Shown here in pieces: positions 40,747-49,191 of a DNA stretch of 64,000 nucleotides (its first letter is position 1; the number at the start of each line of letters is the position of its first letter). A model generated the notes under the pieces. The model was not told the origin of the DNA, did no database searches, and saw nothing but the letters and a program-made list of their open reading frames with translations. Source of the stretch: QIAW01 sp035487295 (lineage in GTDB: Bacteria > Acidobacteriota > Terriglobia > Terriglobales > Acidobacteriaceae); NCBI GenBank assembly GCA_035487295.1, contig DATHMH010000044.1, positions 336,492 through 400,491 on the forward strand. The letters are read 5' to 3'. The position numbers were made by a program, and so were the translations under genes.

Positions 40747-42573
40747 CTAGCTTTCCACTCCCGCCGGCACCGCTCCCTTTTTGGGACGGCGGTTTGACTG
40801 AAGAATCTTCTTGCGCAGCCGCAGCGTTTTTGGCGTGACTTCGACAAACTCGTCGTCTTCAATGAACTCAATGGCTTGTTCCAGGCTGAGCGCCTTGTGC
40901 GGCACCAATCGAATCGCTTCGTCAGCGGTTGAAGCGCGCATGTTGGTAAGTTTTTTCTCGCGCACCGCGTTCACGTCAAGGTCAACCTCGCGCGCATTTT
41001 CGCCGATAATCATGCCTTCGTAAACGTCCTCGCCGGGGCCGGTGAACAGCTCGCCGCGCTCCTGCAGGTTCCACAGCGCGTACGACGTGGTTTTGCCCGG
41101 ACGGTCGGCAATGAGCGCGCCCGTGAGCCGGTGCGGAATCTCACCCAACCATTCGCTGTAGCCTTCGAAGATGGAATTCAGCACGGCCGTGCCGCGCGTG
41201 TCGGTCAGCAACTCGCTGCGCAGGCCGATCAATCCCCGGCTGGGGATGCTGAACTCCAGGCGCACCCGGCCATAGCCGTGGTTGTGCATCCTGGTCATCT
41301 GTCCCTTGCGCGCTCCCAGCTTTTCAATCACCACGCCCACAAAGTTCTCAGGCACATCGATCACCAGCTTTTCCGTGGGCTCCATCAGCTTGCCGGTCTT
41401 GGAATCGCGGCGCGTAATGATCTCCGGCTTGCCTACCATGAGCTCATAGCTTTCGCGCCGCATGGTCTCGATGAGGATCGAGAGCTGCAGCTCGCCGCGT
41501 CCCATGACTTTGAACGTATCGGTACTGGCGGATTCCTCGACTTTAAGCGAGACGTTGGTCAGCAGCTCTTTCTGCAGACGCTCGCGCAAATTGCGGGAAG
41601 TAACATATTGCCCTTCGCGTCCGGCAAAGGGAGAAGTATTGATGGTGAACTGCATGGCGATGGTGGGCTCATCAATCGTAATGGCGGCCAGCGGCGCCGG
41701 CGTCTCGGCGCTGGTAATGGTCTCGCCGATGGTGATGCCTTCCACCCCCGCCACCGCCACAATGTCGCCCAACTCGGTCTCAACAATGTCGGTGCGCTTC
41801 AATCCGCTGAAAGAAAATAATTTGGTGATGCGTATGTTTTGCAGAGAGCCGTCGAGCTTGGCGATGGCGACGTCTTCGCCCGTCTTCAGCGTGCCATTGA
41901 CCACGCGCGCGATGGCCAGCCGTCCCAGGTAGTCGCTGTAGTCGAGGTTGGCTACCAGAACCTGCAGCGTGGCCGTGGCGTCGCCCGCAGGCGCGGGAAT
42001 CGTTTCCAAAATCGCGTCAAACAGCAGCTTCAAATCTGTGCCCGGCTGCTCGGCTGAAGTTGAAGCAGTTCCCGCCTTGGCGTTGGTATAGAGCACAGGG
42101 AAATCGAGTTGCTCTTCTTTGGCGTCGAGGTCAATGAACAGGTCGTAGATTTCGTTCAGCACCTCCTGCGGACGCGCGTCCGGGCGGTCGATCTTGTTCA
42201 TAATGACAATCGGAGGCAGCCCGGCTTCGAGCGCCTTGCCCAGCACGTACCGCGTCTGCGGCAGCGGACCTTCGCTGGCATCCACCAGCAGCATTACGCC
42301 GTCAACCATCTTCAGTGCGCGCTCGACTTCGCCGCCAAAGTCAGCGTGGCCGGGTGTATCCACGATATTGATCTTCACGTTGTGGTAAAAAATGGCGGTA
42401 TTCTTCGCCAGGATAGTGATGCCGCGCTCGCGCTCAAGCTCGTTGGAGTCCATGACCCGATCGGCCACGACTTCGTTGGCGCGAAAGGTGCCGCTCTGCC
42501 GCAGCATGGCGTCCACCAGGGTAGTCTTGCCGTGGTCAACGTGGGCGATGATGGCTAAATTGCGAATGCTCAT
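40747..42573 (-). CDS. typA: Translational GTPase TypA/BipA
   Basis: A 608-residue ribosome-associated GTPase of the EF-G/LepA superfamily. G1 AHVDHGKTT is at residues 10-18, G3 DTPGHADFGGEVER and G4 NKIDRPDARP follow. Domain II and the BipA-specific C-terminal domain are present (PSRGLIGLRSELLTDTRGTAVLNSIFEGY, then ERGELFTGPGEDVYEGMIIGENAREVDLDVN). Length is standard. Involved in ribosome assembly and stress responses. A monocistronic gene by context. Confidence 0.97.
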   Translation of the reverse strand: MSIRNLAIIAHVDHGKTTLVDAMLRQSGTFRANEVVADRVMDSNELERERGITILAKNTAIFYHNVKINIVDTPGHADFGGEVERALKMVDGVMLLVDASEGPLPQTRYVLGKALEAGLPPIVIMNKIDRPDARPQEVLNEIYDLFIDLDAKEEQLDFPVLYTNAKAGTASTSAEQPGTDLKLLFDAILETIPAPAGDATATLQVLVANLDYSDYLGRLAIARVVNGTLKTGEDVAIAKLDGSLQNIRITKLFSFSGLKRTDIVETELGDIVAVAGVEGITIGETITSAETPAPLAAITIDEPTIAMQFTINTSPFAGREGQYVTSRNLRERLQKELLTNVSLKVEESASTDTFKVMGRGELQLSILIETMRRESYELMVGKPEIITRRDSKTGKLMEPTEKLVIDVPENFVGVVIEKLGARKGQMTRMHNHGYGRVRLEFSIPSRGLIGLRSELLTDTRGTAVLNSIFEGYSEWLGEIPHRLTGALIADRPGKTTSYALWNLQERGELFTGPGEDVYEGMIIGENAREVDLDVNAVREKKLTNMRASTADEAIRLVPHKALSLEQAIEFIEDDEFVEVTPKTLRLRKKILQSNRRPKKGAVPAGVES

Positions 42574-42962
42574 AATTTTTAAGAGTACAGATCATTCTAT
42601 TTGATTACTTTAGCTTTTAGCACTTAGCTGCTAGCTCTTAGCTCAAAAACAAATCAAACCACAGCGCGCACAAAGGTGGGCAAAAGTGGATTTTTCATAT
42701 AGAAAAACCGGATGATGAGGACAGCCCGCGGAAGCATATAAAAATTAATAGCAAATCGAGAGCAGCAGCCCTGTGTTCTGAACCAAAGATCACCTTCGTG
42801 TTCCTTTGAGTCCTCTGTAGTTGATTGTTTAAGCTAAGAGCTAAAAGCTATCGTGCAAGTTTTCCTAACTCTGTCGTTCTTAATCAGCAGCAACTCGAAA
42901 CTTACTTAAGTAACTTTACTTGCCGGGACACCCGGCCTAAGCTGAAGCTGGAGATTTAGAAC
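42574..42962. other. Gene-free spacer with word repeats
   Basis: About 390 bases between typA and the divergent HEAT-repeat gene. AGCTCTTAGCT-type words at 42610-42644 and their inverted partner at 42830-42851 (AAGCTAAGAGCTAAAAGCTA) enclose two stretches of another dispersed word (CCACAGCGCGCACAAAGG at 42659-42676 and CCTTTGAGTCCTCTGTAG at 42803-42820, again inverted). No gene seen. Confidence 0.6.
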
Positions 42963-43949
42963 TTGGACCCCGAAATTAATTCCGATATGGGTATCGAGCG
43001 CCTGCCGGAGCGCCCGCGCATCAATATGCGCCGGATTGCCGTGTTGGCTGCGAGCATGACCGTAGTTGCGCTGCTGGCCATCCGCTCAGGAGCCATGCAG
43101 GCGATCATGGAGATCCTGACCGGACACCAGCTTCCCGTGAGCGGCGCGCCCGTAGCGGCCACCAATTCCAAGCTTTCTGAGCACGAAGTGGAATACATCA
43201 ACAGCCGCGAGCCCCAGGAGCAGATGGAGCGCCTGCTGGCGGCTGCCGTCAACCACGATGTGGGCGCCACTGAGATGATCGAAGAAAAAGTTGCGGGCTG
43301 GCATGGGCGCCTAAAGCGCAGCAAGCAGTGGGAGACGCTGAGCGAGACGGCGCTTTATTCCAACGACCTGCGGGTGCGCGCCGCCGCCATCGAGATTGAG
43401 CTGGCGGTGAACCAGATCGATAAGTCGCGCGACACCGCCATGGCCCTGTGGCATGCCGGGGAGAACGATCCGAAGTCACGTCCTTTCAACGCATGGGAGC
43501 TGGGCATGCTGGCCAACCGCGGCGTCGAGCCCGATCTTATTCACGAGTGGCTGCAAAGCTGGGTGCACGATCCAGACCAGCAGACACGCTTCTGGTCGGT
43601 CGAAGGCATGGCCCATATCGGGACCGACGATACCATTAAAGATTTTCTTGACGTGCTGCGCAACGACCCGTCGATGGACGTACGCGAGCGCGCCGGATGC
43701 AGCCTGGCCAAGAGCGGCATGCTCACCCGCGAGCAGCGCATGAAGGCCGTCCCCGGATTGATTGACCTGAGCGACGACCCCGACCTGAACGCCGTTACCC
43801 GCAACTGGGTCTTCCAGGCCCTGCGCGAAATTACAGACGTCACCCTGCCGAATGACCCCGCCACCTGGCGCCACTGGTACACCCAGCACGGCGCCGAGCT
43901 GCTTGAAAAATTCAAATCCGCCGGAAATTCGGTCCTGGGAAACAGCTAG
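42963..43949 (+). CDS. HEAT-repeat protein with N-terminal membrane segment
   Basis: A 328-residue protein from TTG 42963 (GGAG 10 bases before), or 320 from ATG 42987. One membrane segment near the N terminus (RIAVLAASMTVVALLAIRSGAMQAI) is followed by helical repeats: ALYSNDLRVRAAAIEIELAV, SWVHDPDQQTRFWSVEGMAHIGTDDTIKDFLDVL, DPSMDVRERAGCSLAKSGM and DDPDLNAVTRNWVFQALREIT, typical HEAT/PBS-lyase-like repeats used for protein binding. No enzyme motif. The protein should be anchored to the inner membrane with a periplasmic solenoid. Confidence 0.78.
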   Translation: MDPEINSDMGIERLPERPRINMRRIAVLAASMTVVALLAIRSGAMQAIMEILTGHQLPVSGAPVAATNSKLSEHEVEYINSREPQEQMERLLAAAVNHDVGATEMIEEKVAGWHGRLKRSKQWETLSETALYSNDLRVRAAAIEIELAVNQIDKSRDTAMALWHAGENDPKSRPFNAWELGMLANRGVEPDLIHEWLQSWVHDPDQQTRFWSVEGMAHIGTDDTIKDFLDVLRNDPSMDVRERAGCSLAKSGMLTREQRMKAVPGLIDLSDDPDLNAVTRNWVFQALREITDVTLPNDPATWRHWYTQHGAELLEKFKSAGNSVLGNS

Positions 43950-44044
43950 AGCCGAAGCGACCGCGATTCCAGAGTCTGATGACAGGAATTTTTCAAGACA
44001 TGGCGAACTTGTGCGCGCGCACCTGCCATGTGCGGTCATCGAAT

Positions 44045-44341
44045 CTACCCGCCGGCCACGGCCCCCAAGACGATAAACGGTTCTGCTCCTGAGGCTACCG
44101 CGTCGGGCAACGGGGCGTCTGGTGACTCATGCGACAGGTCTTCCTGGCAGGCGAAGAAGCGCAAATAGGCCCGGCGCTGTTGCGTATCGTACTCGCGGAT
44201 GGTGCCGCGCAACATCGGATAACGAGCCTCCAGCGCGTCAAGCACCGAGCGTTGCGTGACTTGCCCGGTGACCTCAAGTTCGACGTCGCCATGAACTCCC
44301 GCCAGCGTTCGCAAGTGTTGCGGAAGCACAACCCTGATCAT
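44045..44341 (-). CDS. MoaD/ThiS-like ubiquitin-fold protein ending in Gly-Gly
   Basis: ATG 44341 begins MIRVVLPQHLRTLAGVHGDVELEVTGQVTQRSVLDALEARYPMLRGTIRE, a typical MoaD/ThiS beta-grasp pattern (LRxLAG, then VLxALxxRYPxLR). The 98-residue protein ends GAVAGG; a C-terminal Gly-Gly is required for thiocarboxylate formation or conjugation in this family. It starts one base after the stop of the BNR-propeller gene, so the two are co-translated. No molybdopterin or thiamine gene is near, so it is probably not a MoaD or ThiS proper but a sulfur carrier or modifier in some other pathway. Confidence 0.82.
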   Translation of the reverse strand: MIRVVLPQHLRTLAGVHGDVELEVTGQVTQRSVLDALEARYPMLRGTIREYDTQQRRAYLRFFACQEDLSHESPDAPLPDAVASGAEPFIVLGAVAGG

Positions 44342-44342
44342 T

Positions 44343-45539
44343 TTAGTTTGCTCCAGGCAGCGTCTGAACCTCGACCGAAAGCACGGCGGGAAGATCGCGG
44401 ACAATGGGCGCCCAACTATCTCCGGCATCGGCTGAGGCGTAGACCTGCCCGCCAGTGGTGCCAAAGTACACGCCGCATTTATCGAGCGAGTCCACGGCCA
44501 TGGCGTCGCGCAGCACATTGACGTAGCAATTGCTTTGCGGCAGGCCTTTGGTGAGCGCCTCCCACTCGTTTCCGCCCGAGCGGCTGCGGTAAACGCGCAG
44601 CTTGCCTTCGTGCACGTAGTGCTCCGCGTCGCTCTTGATGGGGACAACGTAGACGGTCTCCGGCTCGTGCGCGTGAACGTCAATCACGAAGCCGAAGTCG
44701 GTGGGCAAGTTGCCGCTGATCTCTTTCCACGAATCGCCGGCGTCGTCGCTGCGCATGACATCCCAGTGCTTCTGCATGAACAGCACGCTCGGGCGCGAGG
44801 GATGCATGGCGACGTGGTGAACGCAGTGGCCAACCTCGGCCGTCGGGTCAGGGATATATTGGGAGTGCAGCCCACGATTGATCGGCTTCCACGTCTTGCC
44901 GCCGTCATCGGTGCGAAAGGCGCCTGCAGCCGAGATGGCGATAAAGATACGTCCGGGATTGCTCCGATCGAGAATGATCGTGTGCAGGCACATGCCGCCG
45001 GCGCCGGGCTGCCATTTGGGCCCTGTGCCGTGGCCGCGCAGTCCGGAGAGCTCCTGCCAATTCTGTCCGCCGTCGGTGGAGCGGAACAAGGCAGCGTCCT
45101 CCACCCCAGCGTAGACAGTATTGGGATCGGTCAGTGATGGCTCGAGATGCCAGACGCGCTTGAACTCCCAGGGGTGCTGGGTGCCGTCGTACCACTGGTG
45201 GGTGGTGAGGGATTTGCCGCTTCCCGTCGAGGTGTCGTACACGAACTTGTTGCTCTCGCCTTTGGCCATTCCCTGCGGCGTCGTAGTCGATTCCCCCTTC
45301 GGCGTCCCCGGCTGCATCCAGGTTTTGCCCCCATCATCGGAGCGCTGAATGATTTGTCCAAACCATCCGCTGGTTTGCGACACGTAAATCCGGTTGGGGT
45401 CAACAGGCGATCCCTTGGCGTGGTAGATCTCCCAGCCGGCAAAATGGGGGCCACTGACGTCCCATTTCTCGCGCTTGCCATCCGAGGTAAGAATGAATGC
45501 TCCCTTACGCGTACCAACCAATACTCGTACCTTGCTCAT
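44343..45539 (-). CDS. BNR-repeat beta-propeller protein (sialidase/VPS10-like fold)
   Basis: A 398-residue protein with repeated Asp-box/BNR motifs of the S-x-D-x-G-x-T/S-W type: RSDDGGKTWM, RSTDGGQNWQ, RTDDGGKTWK, RSDDAGDSWKE, ASADAGDSWAP. Together these would make a six- or seven-bladed propeller. There is no signal peptide (MSKVRVLVGTRKGAFIL), so it is probably cytoplasmic, unlike true sialidases. GAGGAG precedes the ATG. It is directly followed by the MoaD/ThiS-like gene. The function is unknown. Confidence 0.88.
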   Translation of the reverse strand: MSKVRVLVGTRKGAFILTSDGKREKWDVSGPHFAGWEIYHAKGSPVDPNRIYVSQTSGWFGQIIQRSDDGGKTWMQPGTPKGESTTTPQGMAKGESNKFVYDTSTGSGKSLTTHQWYDGTQHPWEFKRVWHLEPSLTDPNTVYAGVEDAALFRSTDGGQNWQELSGLRGHGTGPKWQPGAGGMCLHTIILDRSNPGRIFIAISAAGAFRTDDGGKTWKPINRGLHSQYIPDPTAEVGHCVHHVAMHPSRPSVLFMQKHWDVMRSDDAGDSWKEISGNLPTDFGFVIDVHAHEPETVYVVPIKSDAEHYVHEGKLRVYRSRSGGNEWEALTKGLPQSNCYVNVLRDAMAVDSLDKCGVYFGTTGGQVYASADAGDSWAPIVRDLPAVLSVEVQTLPGAN

Positions 45540-45592
45540 CTTTACTCCTCTCTCGGTTTTGCTGTGTTTGCAATAAGTTTGTTCTAACTACT

Positions 45593-46066
45593 TTATTGTT
45601 GCTCGTATGCCCGCTTTAAACCATCGATATCAATCTTTTTCATGGTGAGCATTGCTGCCATGACTTTTTTCGATCTCTCCAGATTAGGATCACTTAGCAT
45701 GGTACCCAAGATAGAGGGATTGATCTGCCATGACAAACCATATTTGTCTTTCAGCCAACCGCAAGGCCCTTCTACCCCGCCTTGCGAAAGTTTTTCCCAA
45801 AACGCGTCCACTTCAGCCTGGGTCTCGCAGTTTACGGAAAACGATATGGCCTCAGTGAATTTGAATTGCGGACCGCCGTTGAGCGCTATGAATTGTTGTC
45901 CGTCAAGCTCAAATACTACAGTCATCACGGCGCCTTTAGGCGCGGGTCCTGCTTCTCCATAGCGGCTGATGTTCAAAATTCTTGAATTTTTAAAAATAGA
46001 AACATAGAAATTCGCCGCTTCTTCGGCTTTGTTATCGAACCACAGGAATGGGGTAATTTTTTGCAT
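45593..46066 (-). CDS. VOC-superfamily protein, PhnB/YjdN-like
   Basis: ATG 46066 gives 157 residues (MQKITPFLWFDNKAEEAANFYVSIFKNS). The blocks FYVSIFKNSRI, DGQQFIALNGGPQFKFTEAISFSVNCETQAEVDAFWEKLSQGG and GWLKDKYGLSWQINP are typical of the PhnB-like glyoxalase-fold group (formerly named 3-demethylubiquinone methyltransferase-like). The fold binds metals or small ligands; the specific function is unknown. Same strand as the neighbouring small genes but with gaps of over 50 bases. Confidence 0.92.
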   Translation of the reverse strand: MQKITPFLWFDNKAEEAANFYVSIFKNSRILNISRYGEAGPAPKGAVMTVVFELDGQQFIALNGGPQFKFTEAISFSVNCETQAEVDAFWEKLSQGGVEGPCGWLKDKYGLSWQINPSILGTMLSDPNLERSKKVMAAMLTMKKIDIDGLKRAYEQQ

Positions 46067-46206
46067 AGATTCTTCTTCCAATTCTTTATGACTGCTTTTG
46101 AACTCGCCCGGAGCAATGCATCACGAGCCTGCTCCGCAGAACTACAGTTGCGCAGTCTTGCGCCGCAGGCTCGCTGGCATAGTTACCTTTGAATTCAGGC
46201 CGCGTC

Positions 46207-46671
46207 TCAGGCTGCTTTTGCAGTCTGAGTACGCATCTGTTTCATGAACTCGCGCATGGTTGCGATATGACCCGGCGAGCGGCTTTCAATCCAGGTTTCG
46301 TAGCGCTTCGCAGCCTTTTCCATGTGGGCGAGGAACTGCTTATTCGCAAACCGCTCCCGGCCCTGCGGAACGGCGGGTTTGATCAGCTCCCAAACCCCGA
46401 AGAACTCGCCATTGGTCTCAAAGAAAAGGTCTTCGTGGAGCAGGCCATAGTTGAGCAATGCGCAGGCTTGCTCCCAATAGCCGGTCACCATCATTGCGAA
46501 GGTGCCTCCTTCGGTTCCAGGCGCGGCGATTCGCATGGCATCGTCGAAGTTGTTTACAAAATAGTTCTTGAAGTACCAGTCGCGTGCCTGGCGCAGCCGT
46601 TCCTCGCGGCGCATTTCGAAAACCTGTAAGTGCAGTTGTGCTTGTTCGTGGGTGGGCTTTGTTTCCATCAT
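46207..46671 (-). CDS. Conserved-looking protein of unknown function
   Basis: A 154-residue soluble helical protein (MMETKPTHEQAQLHLQVFEMRREERLRQARDWYFKNYFVNNFDDAMRI), with RIAAPGTEGGTFAMMVTGYWEQACALLNYGLLHEDLFFE in the middle, in the style of DUF4760-type proteins. AGGAG precedes the start. No membrane segment or catalytic motif. Codon use and ribosome site support it as real. Confidence 0.65.
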   Translation of the reverse strand: MMETKPTHEQAQLHLQVFEMRREERLRQARDWYFKNYFVNNFDDAMRIAAPGTEGGTFAMMVTGYWEQACALLNYGLLHEDLFFETNGEFFGVWELIKPAVPQGRERFANKQFLAHMEKAAKRYETWIESRSPGHIATMREFMKQMRTQTAKAA

Positions 46672-46921
46672 TATGCTTTCTCCTATTTGTCTTAGTGTTT
46701 GTTATGAATTGATTACGGCATAGGCCACAGCTCACCAGCAGTTGGCCTCTATGGTATGTCGTTTGGGCCGGCCCGAAATCGACAGCCTGTCAAAAAATAT
46801 TTTGGGGCCTCTTGGGTCCGCGGCCGCGAAGCAGCCCGTGCCGAATAGCGGTCCTCGCCCCCCCTGCGGGAATTTCGGCATGAATGGGGTCAATCGCGTT
46901 CCTGCCACCATTGCCGAACCT

Positions 46922-46945
46922 CGGAGAACTGAGAACCGAGAACTG
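46922..46945. repeat. Iterated word repeat (gagaactgagaaccgagaact type)
   Basis: Three imperfect copies of GAGAACTGA lie at the end of the heparinase gene. Related words, in either orientation, are at 34282-34303 (CGGTTTTCAACTCCCGGTTCTC) and 54807-54822 (CTCAACTGAGAACTGC). Confidence 0.6.
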
Positions 46946-46949
46946 CTTC

Positions 46950-49058
46950 TTAAAACTCGAGTATCCACCGAAATTTCGCGGAAGTGGCTGGCTTGCTCGT
47001 CGTGACGGCGAGGCGCTCGCCGCGTTGCTGCTGGTCTCCCTTATCAGTCGATCCAGGCAGGCCGGGCCCCATAACGATATTCGGTTCAATTTCGATTACG
47101 GTATCTGCGGGAAGCTCCAGGCGAACTGACATGCGGGCAGCCTGCTGCGCCCTGGCCTGTGATGAAGCGACGTCAGCGGAAGCAGAGCGCGCTGGCGCAA
47201 AACTCACCTTGACTTCGTACTCCTTGGCCCCAGATTGTTTCCCATTGTCCAAGTTTTGACTCCCGTTCTCGCGCCTGAACTTAGTGTCGGCATGCAGCAG
47301 CTCGGTGTAGAGATGCCGCTGTTTGCCGCGGATCTGATCGGTGATGATGATCGTCTGCCATCCACTCGACGCTACTGAAGCGGGTCCCTCGCGTTCGAAG
47401 CTGATACGCCGGCGGAAGCGCGTCAGTCCCATTTTGGCATCGTAGGCAGGCGCGGCCTCGCCTTCGAGGTCAAAGCTTTTGGCCGAGAGTTTCGCTTTGG
47501 TGATGCGCACACCATTGAGTTGATCGTAGGGGAAGTCGTACCAGGCATTGTGTCCGCTGCCTTCGTTGCCCTGGCCGCGGCCATCCACCAGCAGCGTGTT
47601 ATGGTGCGCGGAGAGCGGGACACCCGCGTATCCGGAATCGCCGGTCAGGTATTCTCCATGGGCGAAAAGGATAAAGCTGTTGGCATCAGGATGGGCGTGC
47701 CCTAATTCAAGATGCCAGTCGGTGAGCTGGGGCTGCAGCGCGGCGGTCTGGTGGCCTTCCGGCGGCCCGCACTTGAAGGCGATGGCAGTAGCCTCTGTAC
47801 TCCAGTCGGTGCGCCAGTAGACGACTTCATTGTCGCGGAAGTAATGCCAGTGCGGCAGCTTCTCGATGGAGTCAGCGAGCAGTTTTTCGTCATACCATGC
47901 GAGCGACCACCATTCTTCAGCGTTGACGTGGCCAAGGCTTTCCATCCAGCGGGCGACACCCTGGATCTGGGAGTCATGAAAGTGCGCGGCCAGGTCATAG
48001 AGCAGGTTGTAGCTGGTGAGAAAATGGCCTCCGGGGTAGCTGCGCGGATAAGCTTCGCCCTGCTGCGAGCGGGTCAGCGCCCCTTCAAAAGCGTCGCCGA
48101 AGTCGAACACCGTCTGGCCGCCGGGCGCCATGCTGTGGGCCAGGTAGAGATGCATCTGGCGCAGGCCGGGCTGGTTGAACAGGTCTTCTCCGGTTGCGTG
48201 CAGATGAGCGTCAAGGTAGTGGATGATCCAGGGCGTGACGAAGACCCAGTATTCAAAGCTTTCGTAGTAGTAGCCGTCGGAGGAATAAGTCTGCAGCACG
48301 CGGTCAAAGATGGCCCGCGACAGGGCCGCCCACCTGGGGGCATCCGGGACTTCGTCATACAGAGCATAAGCGGCGATGCCCAGCCCTGAGATGGGAATAA
48401 AGACGTGGTTCTGGCTGTAAGAATACGTTGTTCCCGATTTAGGAACATAGTAGTCGTAGAGCAGGCTCGCCTGCCTGGCAATCTTCTCGCGATAGCGCGC
48501 GCGATCGGCCTCCGAGAGATCGTGGTAGAGCAGGTCGTATCCGACACTCATGCCGTAGAGCAGATGCCCGGCGGCTAAGTCGACGTTGGGCTGGTGGTAA
48601 GCGTATCCCCATATGTCGTAGGAAACGGCGGCGTCCATGTATTTGCGGGCAGCGTCGAGATATTTCTGGCCGCCTTCGATCTTGTAGGCAAAGGCGGCTT
48701 CGGCGATTGCCAGCCCGACTTCGTTCTGCGCGCGGCGCGCCCCCGCGGGCGGCGGGGGAGGATCGCCCTGCAACGCGCGTAGACTCGCCAGCGCACGGGC
48801 CCAGAGCTCCTTCTGGCTGCCATGCGCCCGCTCTCGCAGAGTTGCCAGCTCGGAATCGGTAAAGTACACGCGAGGATGGATTCCCGCCAGCTCGGGCCGC
48901 AGCTTGGAATTCAGGGAAGCGAGGGCATCGGCAAGCGGGGGAGGGCCGCCCTTTCCAGGGTTTTGCTTTGGCCCGAGGGTCTCGTGAGCGTCTTGTGCTG
49001 CAAGAGAACAGAGCAGAAAAAGCGGCAGTGCCAGCAACAGCAGTTTTTGAGATTTCAT
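46950..49058 (-). CDS. Exported heparinase II/III-family protein
   Basis: ATG 49058 is followed by a signal peptide (KLLLLALPLFLLCSLAAQ). The 702-residue protein has an N-terminal alpha/alpha toroid as in polysaccharide lyases (DUF4962/heparinase II/III type; IHPRVYFTDSELATLRERA, SQNHVFIPISGLGIAAYALYD, YYYESFEYWVFVTPWIIHYL) and a C-terminal beta-sandwich (LGHAHPDANSFILFAHGEYLTGDSGYAG). The Tyr/His pair used in such lyases is probably in the SYSQNHVF and HAHPDANS stretches. It should degrade uronic-acid-containing polysaccharides in the periplasm or outside. No PUL-like neighbours are seen. Confidence 0.86.
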   Translation of the reverse strand: MKSQKLLLLALPLFLLCSLAAQDAHETLGPKQNPGKGGPPPLADALASLNSKLRPELAGIHPRVYFTDSELATLRERAHGSQKELWARALASLRALQGDPPPPPAGARRAQNEVGLAIAEAAFAYKIEGGQKYLDAARKYMDAAVSYDIWGYAYHQPNVDLAAGHLLYGMSVGYDLLYHDLSEADRARYREKIARQASLLYDYYVPKSGTTYSYSQNHVFIPISGLGIAAYALYDEVPDAPRWAALSRAIFDRVLQTYSSDGYYYESFEYWVFVTPWIIHYLDAHLHATGEDLFNQPGLRQMHLYLAHSMAPGGQTVFDFGDAFEGALTRSQQGEAYPRSYPGGHFLTSYNLLYDLAAHFHDSQIQGVARWMESLGHVNAEEWWSLAWYDEKLLADSIEKLPHWHYFRDNEVVYWRTDWSTEATAIAFKCGPPEGHQTAALQPQLTDWHLELGHAHPDANSFILFAHGEYLTGDSGYAGVPLSAHHNTLLVDGRGQGNEGSGHNAWYDFPYDQLNGVRITKAKLSAKSFDLEGEAAPAYDAKMGLTRFRRRISFEREGPASVASSGWQTIIITDQIRGKQRHLYTELLHADTKFRRENGSQNLDNGKQSGAKEYEVKVSFAPARSASADVASSQARAQQAARMSVRLELPADTVIEIEPNIVMGPGLPGSTDKGDQQQRGERLAVTTSKPATSAKFRWILEF

Positions 49059-49069
49059 TGGCGAAAAGA

Positions 49070-49191
49070 AGCATTCAGCAATCAGAGTAGCTTTGGCATT
49101 TAGCCAAGAAAGCCTGACGTGGGTCACAGAAAATTCCAAATTGTAGAGCGAGCTTTAGGGGCTAAATGCTAAGCGCCAATTGCTGAATGCT
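49070..49191. repeat. Double inverted repeat between kinase and heparinase genes
   Basis: A perfect 13-bp pair (AGCATTCAGCAAT, 49070-49082, against 49179-49191) encloses a 10-bp pair (GCATTTAGCC, 49096-49105, against 49160-49169). The outer right arm reaches into the last codon of the kinase gene. Confidence 0.8.

Noticed and set aside
41131..41820. Open frame of 229 codons on the plus strand
   Set aside because: Antisense to typA, a certain gene.
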